A stretch of DNA of 64,000 nt, taken from the NCBI RefSeq assembly GCF_000247815.1, contig NC_021681.1, positions 12,526,567 to 12,590,566 on the forward strand. Reading direction: 5' to 3'. Under the pieces are notes generated by a model. It searched no databases. It was not told where the DNA came from and saw nothing but the letters and a program-made list of their open reading frames with translations. Below, one piece after another: positions 51,747 through 64,000 of the stretch. The position numbers were made by a program, and so were the translations under genes. The DNA comes from Ficedula albicollis. Taxonomy: Eukaryota; Chordata; Aves; Passeriformes; Muscicapidae. Numbering within the stretch: the first letter of the stretch is position 1; each line of letters starts with the position of its first letter.

Positions 51747-52820
51747 TCCAGTGAGAGCTTATGATGCACATATGCTCACATGAAGTAGTCAGCCAACAGG
51801 AGAGTTTCTGGTCAAATAAAACTTTTGGTATAAAGAGAGAAAAGACAGAGCCATCCGACAGCTGTTTATTTTCCCCCTAGGATTCTTTAGAAACACAACA
51901 GTGTGCTGAAATAGCAAACATGGCCATCTTCTTTTCTCAGGAAATAAATGTGCATTACACTGCAGGAGGGAGAAGGATGACTGGGGCATAAAACAATACT
52001 ACTTCATACTTGGGAGTCCTGAAGTTTTTTTAACATGATCTTTGTACAGTACAGCCATCCTGCACTCTGCACAGACCCTGCTGCTTGCCTCCACTCATCC
52101 CACACTTCACTGCTTCCCTGAGAGGCAGACTGGCTCCAAAGTCCCACTAACCAGAGCCATGATCACGTAACACTGGATTCTCTGCAGTTCAGTAGTATGG
52201 CTGGATTGATGCTAAAAACTACCCTTGGATGGGAGAGAAAATATGCTTGAAAAGCTCATGAAAGATCAGAAAGCAGTACAAGTTAAAATAGAAGATAAAA
52301 TTAGAATTAACATATAGCAAGTTAAGACCAGTCATGGATTGCCAAATACATAGTACATACTGATTTTCTGTACCAATACAATCCTTGTGTGAGGGAAGTT
52401 TTCTAAGAACCAGTGTTTTTAAAGCCCAGAATTTGAAGAAACAGACCTTACTGTACAGACCTCAGTTTGATCTCTTTTCCTCTGTATGACAAACCTCCAT
52501 TTAATCTCTGCACTTCTATGCATCCACATCTTACTGCAAAATGCAGACAGTAACACAAACATTACTTTTGTAATTTCCAAAAACTTAAGAGATTCTTCTT
52601 GGCCAGCTACTAATAGATTTGTAGAAATCTTTCTTTTGATGGTATAAATCTATTGCAGAACTAATGGAGGTAGACAGGTATCACGTCTGCTACCACCTGA
52701 GCTTTACACTGGTTTAACCTGCAGGGGAAAAAAAACAAAACAAAAAACTTCTGTCTTTAAGCTGTTGCAAACAGTTTATAACCACAACTGGCAACTATGG
52801 TTATCAGGATCACTCAATGC

Positions 52821-52862
52821 ATGGGCTGTCTGTGGATAATTCTGGCTGTCTGTGGATAATCC
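52821..52862. repeat. Short (about 19-bp) direct repeat
   Basis: The sequence ggctgtctgtggataat occurs twice in a row. Confidence 0.85.
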
Positions 52863-53252
52863 TTCCTCTTCTCTTCCACGTTATCTCTCAACCTTGCTGA
52901 AGCTGCAGAGCGATCAGTAGCTACTGCTGTCAAAGCTGCCAACACTGCCCCAAGAAGGGAATGCACCTAATACAGGCAAGAAGCTTTCAGGAGCTCTCTA
53001 GGGAAAGAAAGTATCAGTACCCACTGTCAATTGCTTTCAAATAGTTGGTACTGTTGCAATTTCCTCAGCCGCCGTACATGCTGCCTGTTACAGAGCTCTC
53101 CCTCTTCTCCAGTGTTTTAAAGAACAGAGAATCTGAGTTAGCAAAAACACATCCTTACACTAAGCAAGAGCTGCTCTGAATTTTTTCACACTAGAGAATC
53201 TATGCTGGATTAGCACTTGCTAATACACGGCCCCTGGACAGGACACTAAAAT

Positions 53253-53280
53253 TCTTTTTTTTTTTTTTTCTTTTCTTTTC
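53253..53280. repeat. T-rich tract
   Basis: A run of T residues with a few C interruptions closes with cttttcttttc. Confidence 0.8.
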
Positions 53281-56201
53281 TACAAACTGAATTTCCCTCA
53301 GGTTTTAATTCACAGCAGCAGCGGTGTGAACAGGCATTTTCCTCTTCCATGCAGACTGACTCAAATGGCAAATGTACAGAACTGCTGCTCACTGCTGTCT
53401 TCTATCACATTGTTTCTGATATCACAGCAGCTAAAACAGTGACATTAAAATGATCAAATGTTGAACAGAGCCAGTTCCAAACCAATTAAATAAAAATTTA
53501 TGACACACAAATCACAGCTCTTTCTGTATATATCCATACCTACACACATTTTCAAAGACTAGCAGGAACTCCCAATACACAACTGATTTCAGGAAGCATT
53601 TCAAAGCTGATTATGTCTCAGCTCTTAACTTACTTTCTTCTAATTCAGTAGTATTGAATATATAGTCAACAAGAGCTCATTAAGAACTGTATGTGCACTC
53701 ATCAATCACGCACGCCAGCCCTGAGTGCAGCACTGGCCAGTGCTCAGGCCTGCACTCACTCTAATGCAAGATTTCCTTGTTTTAATAGTTGAACAAAGCC
53801 AAACACAAGCAGCAGTAAAGTGTTGTTCCATCAGCTTCAGAGGACTTGGATGAGACCCTATGTACTGAGTCAGCTATTCTGTAGTAAAGCAAAGATAAGA
53901 CATGCTCCTTAGCTCCCAAACTAAGAAAAAAATTAAAATTAACTGTTTGTAAATGACATCATTGCCATGCATGAAGGAACTCCTAGCTGCCTAACTTCCT
54001 GACAAATGGGGAACAGATCAGGTTGCAGCTGTTTATGGGTGCCCAAACAGAAATCAAACCGCAAAAATCTTGAGAGCGGCGCGCAGGGAGTCATGGCACT
54101 GGCTGTGCCTGGCTTGGACAGCCCCGCTATGAACTGTCATCAGGGCTGTGCAGCTGAGAGCAGGACACAATTAGCATCAGCTGCCTAAGTGAGAAAGTTT
54201 ACTCAGCTTCTGCCTTTTTGTAGCCTTGCCCTCTCTTGTCTCTCTCATAAATATGTATCTGGAGAAGAGCATGTTTCTTCTTGGGCTGTTGCTTAACAAA
54301 CCCAGCTGTTTAAACAGAAGGTCACACACAGCACCAGGCATTGCTGAAGTTAATCTTTTGACAGCTAATCAAGCCATCAATGAAACTCAGCAGTTAAGAT
54401 TTGCAATAATAGCTTCTCCTTTGACTAGTCTTTAAAATAAGAAAAAAAAAAATGAATTGAAGCTGGAAGTGGGGCCATCCTGAAGATCCACAGCTGTCCT
54501 TCGCTGTCCTTCGTGCCTGCACTGTGGCTCATGTTGTAAGCAGATGCTACCACCCAGATCAGTCAGTTCACTTGAAAAAGCTGCCCTACAGCTTCACATC
54601 TGGCCCTGTGTCCGAACACTGGACATGTAAAATTCTTCACACACAAGTGACACTACCCAGAATAAAAAAAAAAAATAACATAATTTTCAAAGTTCCCTTT
54701 TCTGTGTGAACAAGAAATTTAAACTCCACACATGTGCCTTGTTCTGTACAATCCTTCAAACCATTAGATAAAAAATTCTGTCCTACTTGTGACACAAGAC
54801 ACTATGACATGACATGCCATGTATGATGTATATTCAAAGATGTTTTTAGCATCATACATTTCACTCACCAGCTTCAGGTATTAAAGTTATGGGCCTGGTT
54901 CTGATCCAACACAATGGCTTTGCAGTGAGCTAAAGCAGAATTAAGTAAAATGCTTACAAAGACTGTATTAAAGTTTCACGTGAATTACAAAATTAAACAG
55001 TCTACTTTTACTTAGAAAAAAAAGTTTAAAAAAAAAAGCAATGCTGTCAGATGTTGATTCATTTCTGCACAACTGAGTTAATCAAGAATGGGCTCATTCA
55101 GCACACTAACACAGAAACACAGGTTCAGTACAGAATTCATTTTCAAAGGAGCAGCACTTAAATTACATGCCTATTTTTGTTTAGGATTTTTTTTTTGTCT
55201 TTTTTTCCTTTACAGTGTTTCCATTAATTACAAATACTGCAGCTTTAAAAACATACTTGCTCTTTCCTTATCAAAATAAATATCTGGGATAAAACTGCAA
55301 CTTAATGTATTTAGTCTCCTTATCACTAGTATCATCCATATTTTTACAATCAAATTCACCTTAAGGAAAAAACCTAGAAGCAGTTCTATTAATCCTAAAG
55401 TTACCTGTAGTGTCAGGCTGTGCTTGCAAGCATGTATTCCTTGAGAGTTAAGTGTCATTTATTCTCTAGAGCTACATTACCACATGTGAGACACATACCT
55501 GCTGCTAATCTGTTTGATCAAGTTGTATTTTGTGTTGCAGAGAAACCTGCTACTGCTCTAATTAAGAGGGATCAAAAATATTCTTCCCTTTCCAACTTGT
55601 TTGCAACTGGTCCCTCAAAAACTATAAAAAATTAACATTAAAAATGAAAATAAAAATGCCCTTACTGTGACCATGTTTACTCCCCATGACAAGGGAATTC
55701 ACTTGAGCAGCACATCAATTAATTTGTAATTCAGACTGGCAGCTCTACACAAATGGAAAGATACTGCTTTTGATTGCACAATTCAACAGACAAACTAAAC
55801 ACTTCCCCATGAAAAGATGAAGTCACTTAAGTAAGCAGCAGTGAGGGGAAAAGCTAAAAACTTGCCCATAAATGATGACTCTCCAGTACATGCCACCAAC
55901 CTAAAGAAAACCCTGAGAAATAATGTTAGTTTATATCCTTGACAGAAACACGTTTCACACAAACCCCCCCGGCTCAGATAAACACAGCGGTCATTCCACT
56001 GTGCCCCTTCAGTGCAATTTACAGCATCCAGGGTTGATGATAAAAGTCACAACTGTTTTACTTCTCCTTGCTTTAACTGAAAATGCATTTTACAGTCAAA
56101 GTTGCAGTAACCCCACTGCATGTCAGAGACCAAAGCAATGTCACATCCAACTCTGCGGTGTACTTCCACAACTTAATTATTACCTTCACCAATGAAGAAG
56201 G

Positions 56202-56310
56202 TAAAAGAAAGAAAAGAAAGAAAAGCCTGACCAAATAAATATACAGTTTTTTGTTTGCTTGTTTTTGGGGTTTTTTTGTTTGTTTGTTTTGGGGTTTTTT
56301 TGTTTTTTTC
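56202..56310. repeat. Low-complexity AAAG and T/G-rich tracts
   Basis: An aaagaaaagaaagaaaag stretch is followed by T runs spaced by gg and g (gtttgtttgttttggggttt). It has no coding features. Confidence 0.8.
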
Positions 56311-58483
56311 TGAAGCAACTGGCATTGTGCAGCCTCTAACCCAAGTGCAGCAGACTGCAAACCTTGGATGTCTTCAAGGATGAGTGTTTTCCAGGGAAAA
56401 ATACATGATGAAAGCACAACTTTGCTGCTCTGCACCTCTACTGCAATGTTTGCTTATTTTAACTAACTGCCAAACACCCACACCTCCCACTACACAGAGT
56501 TTTATTTATCATTCACTGTTTATTTCAAAGCTGGAGGCTAAAGATATCACCATGAGTAGGTAATTCCCATCTAAGTGGTGCACACTGATGGCACCTGCAT
56601 TACCAGACACAGGCAACCCAAGCTCTGTCTACTGCAGTCAGTCCTGGCTTCATCCCCCTCTGCTTTTACTCTTCTCTAAAGGGCAGCTTTTTCATACAGG
56701 CCTCACAAAAAGGGCACAAAACTCCCAAGAGATCTGGAGGAGGTTTTTCCGCAGCACAGGTTTATGGAGCAGCTTTAGGTACTGCTGTGACAAGAAGAGA
56801 CAGAAGCAGCACCAGTGAAGAGGCAAGAGACAGAAAACTGGGCAGAGAGACAGGGGCAGGCACAGAGTGCGGTGCTCATGGCCTCTCCTTCAGCAAGCTG
56901 AGTCTGTCAGTACTTCCAGTAAGTATGTCAGGAAGGTGGAATTACTAAATTTTCTCGTTTGGGCACGACAGGTGACCCAGAAGGAAAGGCCTATTGATCG
57001 CTGTCACTCAAGAGCACTCAGGCTGAGCCCAAATTAACACAAATGGCAGCAGTACATGCTGTATCTCAAAGTGAGCCCTCGCAGAGCCAGACCAGCCAGC
57101 AGTTACTGCTGGACTCATTTGTGACCAGCACTGGAGGGACATGGGGTGGAGGAAAGCCCAGTGGCTCAGAGCCTCCACAGCCAGCTGAGCCGCCACACCT
57201 CCCAGCCCAGCTGCTCCGGGGAGCCACCCACGCTGCTGGAGCCCCCAGGCCACCCCTCCCCATTTGGGAGGGCACACAGACAGCCACGGGGGCCACTTCA
57301 CACCCCCCCTGATGGCCACCATTCCAACCTGGGCCCCCTCGCCTCGGCACAGCTCCGGCCAAGTCGCCACAGCCGCTCTGGGAAACAGACTCAAGGGCTG
57401 CAAAGTCATTTTCCATGCAAACTGCTGATTGACAAAACAGCCTAGGTGAGAACATCATTTACATCTGCTGCCAAGAGAGTGTCTGTCTCACAATCACCAA
57501 CGTTGTTTCCTGAGTTTCTGCGTGTCACAAAAAGCAATCTGCGAGCAGCAAGCGTGGTGCAATGGAAATATTTCAGCGCTGATGTTTTAACACAGAAACT
57601 TTTGCATCTTCAGCACACAGGATCCAGTGTTTCAGAGCTCAACAGTGCTCTTCTCTGTGATTGCCTGAAACATAAACCTGCGGCCAAGCAGGAGCGCAGA
57701 GGGATTTCTGCAAACACTGTTTGCCACAGGGCCGCACTGATTGCTCCCTGGAACCAGCGCTGTGCAACAGGCAGCTCTCCTGCAATTACTTTTCCAAGCC
57801 TTTCTAAGTCTTATTAAGAAATAAAGATGCAGCTTGGCAGCTGGTTCCACAGTCTTGTTAGAGCTTCTGTCACAAGCAAGCAACACTAATGGACTGCAGT
57901 AAAAACTGACATGTAAATTGTGTCTTCACCCGCTGTTTTACACCGAATTGTGCGAAGTATCAAGAGACTAGAAATTAAAGAAGAGATTCTAGAAATAGAG
58001 GCACCATAAGGTCTGCACTTCTTCAAGTAATATCGCACAGACTCAGGGAAAACATTTAAGAGTTAAAATTGGAATTAAAAACAAGTAACACAGCAGGCAG
58101 AGTCTGAGGTCAAGAAACTACTCTCAAAGTGGTTTCAGTTCAGCAAAGATTGCTACAATTCAGGCTACTCGTGTCTAAATTAAAAAGAATTAAGGTCTTC
58201 CTGCATGAACGCCTATATGTAAACCTATCAGTGCTTTCTTGCACTGTAACTTGTGTGGAATCATCTTTATTACTGATATAGACAAAGCAGTCTATTTTTG
58301 GGTTGCTGAATCATACAGTGCTGTCTGGAATAGGGACTCTGCTTTGCACACATTTGAAAAGCAGCAGGATTAAAGAAAAATCCTTACCACGCCAGCTATT
58401 AGTTTACACCAGCCTGAGAACCCACATTTCAAGTGCACAGTTAAAACGTTATTTGAATAAATATGTCTGCGAGAATAACTGTT

Positions 58484-58613
58484 CACCATAACAGATTTCC
58501 GAAGAAGTTCGACTTACAGCCTCACTGCCCCGAAAACAGGGAGAGAAGCACCATAACAGATTTCCGAAGAAGTTCGACTTATAACCTCACTGCCCCGAAA
58601 ACAGGGAGAGAAG
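58484..58613. repeat. 65-bp tandem duplication
   Basis: Units at 58484-58548 and 58549-58613 begin caccataacagatttccgaa and end cagggagagaag. They differ at about two positions (acttacagcc versus acttataacc). Confidence 0.92.
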
Positions 58614-59519
58614 GTCAGCTTTTTGCTCAAACCTGTCCCCAGGGGGTGCATTCCGAGGGGCAGCAAAGGCTGAAGAGTAATGCTCACATCCCCCTCAACA
58701 CACAGCAAACAGACCATAGCCTTCAGAGAAATACTCTGAATGACCAAAAGTAGCAAAGTATTATGAAAACTGGAAGTCAGAACTTCACTGAGTGGTCAGG
58801 TATTCTTCAACAGTCGGTTCAGTTTTTAAATTATTTTAACTTTTTACACTACTTAACTAAATCAGTGGTTTAAATATCAAAGTTAGAACCTGCTGACAAA
58901 ACTTGCTGACCAAATAAAGAAGCTTCCTTGTTCACCCAATAAGAAATTAAGCTAGATATTAAAAATAACTTGATAGCTCTTGAGAAAACAAGCCAAGAAA
59001 TGAAACTATTTTGGATTTAATGTGGTAATAATGTAGTGGGATGAAATACCTCTGTATGCCTAGAACAGAAATCAGAAGTACAGACTCTAAACAGTAAAAA
59101 ATATGTTTTGTCATATTGTTGGACATACATGTGTTTGGACACTTCTCTCTGAGGGAATTTTCTGTATATATTTCTTTATTTTACATGCTGAAGATAAAAT
59201 TTCTTCCTACATCCTGGCTCCTTGAAACAAAAACCACTACACAAGTGAAAGGCAGGGAATGGGAAGGGACACAGCCTCTGGCTGACTTTTGCACGAAGTA
59301 GGAAACCTCAGCAGCTGCTCAAGTTCAGAGAAGCAGTGACTGATGCTATTGCTTTTCCACGCGCTGGAAAAATATGTTCATCAACACCTTGTCTCGTGGA
59401 GACGGAGAAAAAGGAGGGGGAGCGGGCAACCAGAAAGTTTAGGATTCTCGATTCCCCTTAAGGAATCCTTTTTCTTTTCTATTTTTTTTTTTTCCTTAAG
59501 TGGAATTAGGCATCTATGA

Positions 59520-61138
<1,619 letters not shown>

Positions 61139-61400
61139 TGGAGCCGCGGGGATGGAACTGCGGGGATGGCGGAGCCGCGGGGAGGATGGAGCTGCGAGCC
61201 CTACGCTCCCACCTGCGCTGTGCCAGCACTTACACTCGCCTGCCCCGCCGGACACTTGCTCCGTGCTTTCACTGGCCATTGTGTCCCGATAAACGTCTTC
61301 CCGAGCATGTGATTTTGTCCGGGAGACTGTGAGCACGATGCACCTTCCGGCTGTATGCCCTGATGGCATCGGGAGCGCCCTGCCCATCCGCTCTGCTTGA
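61139..61400 (-). promoter_or_regulatory. CpG island, right part
   Basis: This is GC-rich sequence with a G-rich repeated motif on the plus strand (gagccgcggggatgga variants, 61140-61190). Together with the left part it forms one island interrupted by poly-C. The minus strand has an open frame at 61269-61466 without recognisable family features. Confidence 0.45.
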
Positions 61401-64000
61401 GAAGGACACGTCTGTCAAAACCTCCATCACCTCTGCATTCAGCTCATTTGTCTGATCAAAACACACGAGACTGCTACATTTTTATCATTAAATAATAGCA
61501 AGAGAAAAAAAAAATCACTGCAGGCAAGCACGGTGATGATAAAGGAAGTGTACTGGCCCACCTTCACTCTTTTTCTTACCACACTGATGGTATACAAAGC
61601 ATACTCTTTGCTTTGCAAAGCATATTCAAAAAAATACCATAAATGTTTAAAAGTGACATAAAATTATAAAAGCAGATGTCAACCTATTGGAATCAGTGTA
61701 GATTTACACCTTGGAAATACTATTTGAAGACCAAAGGCACAGTCCAAAACAAAAATTAGTGGTGAAAGTAAGATTCATGTATTTGAGTTCTATGTATATA
61801 ACCATCAAATAGACACCTCATTTTTTGTTCTAAATGTCTCTATAGGCTTAACAGATGTTCTTTTTTGGAATTATAGAGAACAGAAGAAAAAGGGGGAAAG
61901 AACGGGAAAACTTGACCTGGGCTACGACAGCTCTAAGAAGTGCGTGCTGTTATTTGGAAGCCAGGGCAGAAATCAGAGCCTGCATTATTCTCCCAGATGC
62001 CTTTATGGCTAATTGGAAGAGCTCATTCTTTCTGGATCAGATTGCACAGACAGCAGGAATGGAGAGCAAACCAAATAAAAAGACTGGGTCCTTGGTCTGA
62101 AGGAGCTCCTGCTACGTAGGGGCTCATGAAAGCAGCAGCTGGGAACTAAAAATGTAATTGTGCAATTGATGGAGAAACAAAAATGATCCTTCAGTTCTTG
62201 GGCAATTACTCACGGTGTAGCTTTCCCTCCCACCTCTCCCAGGCATGCAGAGATTCAGCAGAGAACAAAAATGTTTTGAATGCAGACAGGATGACCACGT
62301 TACTGCACATCCACAAACAGCCTCTGCTCACTCCTCCAAGAACAAGAACAGACCACTGCTGCTGTCACCTCACCACATTAGCTGAAAGTGAGCAATGCCA
62401 TGAGTGGGAAAATCCTGCAAGTATCGTACATCTCCAGGTTTGGTTTTTCAATAAAAAAACTCAAGAAATTTGGTTAATGGAAAATGAAGATAGAAAAAAT
62501 AGTTAATATATCACAGTTTTGAGGTAGAAAACAGTTTAAACAAGCATTTCAAAAGAGGTCCTCAACAGATCAAACCTCACCTCAGATCCAGAATAGCTTA
62601 ATGGTAACACTTGTACTGAGAGATAGAAAGTATGATTGCAAAGCTGGAAAAAAAAATCCACCAAACCGTCATTGAGAATAAATCACTAAAGACATGCAGA
62701 ACACACTTAGTACCATCAACCCTGGAAGGAATCACAGATTTCTTCAATAAAGTCTGAGAGGAAAAAACAAGACCATTGGGTATAATTTCAGAATACCATG
62801 GAGATGATGTCATGGCTCCCAGAGATGGAATGGGAGTCAGACAAAGACTCAGCCCCTAGAATTGAGAGTAAAATCAGTAGCTGAAGGTCACGTACATACC
62901 CAGTGCTTTGAGAAATCACAGTCAAAAGCAGCTGCTTTCATCAGAGAAAATAAACAGGTCCTGAAGCAGCACTGTCAGGTGGAAACCAATGGGCATAAGG
63001 AAGAGAGAGTGTCCAAGAGGAACACTCTTGGACAAATGCCTAAGAGGCATTTTGTTATCAAAGTGCACAAGTAAACAGTACCAGGGAAGAATGAAAAGAA
63101 TTGGTGAAAGAACTTTGTAAATATGCAACAGTGAAATGAAAGGAAATAGCTGGCAAAGACAGATTTCTAAAGTAGGAGGGAAATGGGTTGAGAGAACTGT
63201 GATATAAACACAGCTCATACCTGTATGTGCAAGCCCAGACTTGGACTAGAACTTTATGCATTTTCTTGTCATTTTCCATGGTCTCTTGAAGGCTAATTTC
63301 AATTTTAGACTGTTCTTAGGAAATGCAAGCTTTGTCCCCAGAGAGAAAACAGAGCTGAAAGCTACCCAAAACACTGCTTTCAAAGTGACAGATGTGGTCA
63401 AGACATCTCCTACCCCCAGAGGCTTCACTCGGACATTGGCTGATGGAAAGGAAAATGCTTGTGAAACTCCAGAACTGAGCTGCACCAGCTGTGCAGTGCC
63501 CAGGGGCTCTGTCTTGCCCGGCTCTCACAGACACTTGGGTTAGAAATGCTGCTTTTGTGCACAAATACCAACTTCAAGGCCTGAACTGGCAGATGATGGT
63601 TAGCAGGGTCTTCAGCTCTCCTGATGATTTGCAGGCTGCTTCAGGACTCTATTACTGGTGTAGCATCTGCAACACTTAAAACACTTAAATATCTGAGCTC
63701 CTAAGCTGAAACTTACCCTCAAACCAAAGCAATTTTAAAGAACAACATAGGCAGTATGTAGTGAAATGTCCAAGTATGCCTGTTAAGCTGCAGAGGTTAG
63801 CTCCTGAAGCAATTCCTACAGATGTTCCAAGAAACAGGCTCACGTTCTTGCTATTGCCACTATTTGTTCCTTGGTTTTTCACTTTTTTGAGCCTTTTTCC
63901 CTCTCCTCTGCAAGAAGGCAATTTCTTCATAAGGAATGAATGTTTTGTAAGTAGGCATGGAGGACAGCAGAGTTTTAGTTGTGAGCCTTTGAATGTGGGA
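61401..64000. other. Upstream DNA, nothing recognised
   Basis: This AT-rich sequence beyond the CpG island contains only short open frames with no family motifs. No repeat families were recognised by eye. PLOD2 exon 1 could in principle lie farther upstream, outside the window. Confidence 0.5.

Noticed and set aside
57008..57458. Overlapping open frames of about 130 codons in a GC-rich patch
   Set aside because: Both strands are open, no motif or splice site supports either, and GC-rich sequence has few stops by chance.

Overview
The window looks like avian nuclear DNA, probably from a songbird. It is an AT-rich vertebrate intronic landscape with CR1 LINE 3' ends and two avian-type endogenous-retrovirus LTRs. 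There is no bacterial-style gene packing, and almost all open frames over 60 codons are chance or repeat-derived.

The one gene I can support is PLOD2 (lysyl hydroxylase 2, a procollagen-lysine 5-dioxygenase of the endoplasmic reticulum), on the minus strand. I could join 19 coding exons: exons 2 to 19 plus the alternative exon 13A, running from 44623 down to the stop codon at 7360. All junctions agree in phase. Together they encode 722 residues. With a 36-residue first exon, as I recall for the human gene, the long isoform would be 758 residues, the human length. The glycosyltransferase-like domain is encoded by exons 2-8, the accessory domain by exons 9-13, and the Fe(II)/2-oxoglutarate hydroxylase domain by exons 14-19. 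Exon 1 (signal peptide and start codon) was not found. A CpG island at 59.5-61.4 kb is the likely promoter/exon 1 area, but it is interrupted by 1,249 uninterrupted C residues.

Layout: 1-6.3 kb is downstream DNA with short tandem repeats. 6.3-7.36 kb is the probable 3' UTR. 7.36-44.6 kb holds exons 19 to 2. 44.6-59.5 kb is probably intron 1. 59.5-61.4 kb is the CpG island split by poly-C. 61.4-64 kb has nothing recognised.

The most notable structures are: a 2.26-kb near-identical tandem duplication that carries all of exon 10 and would break the frame if both copies were spliced in; a GC-AG intron after exon 4; the conserved 63-nt exon 13A; a glycosyltransferase site with Glu112/Asp115/His253; three pure poly-C tracts, one embedded in a duplicated 262-bp segment in a way that points to assembly error; and more than ten short near-perfect tandem duplications. 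I see no evidence of a new biological system. The window is a well-preserved vertebrate gene plus structural oddities, several of which may be assembly artefacts.
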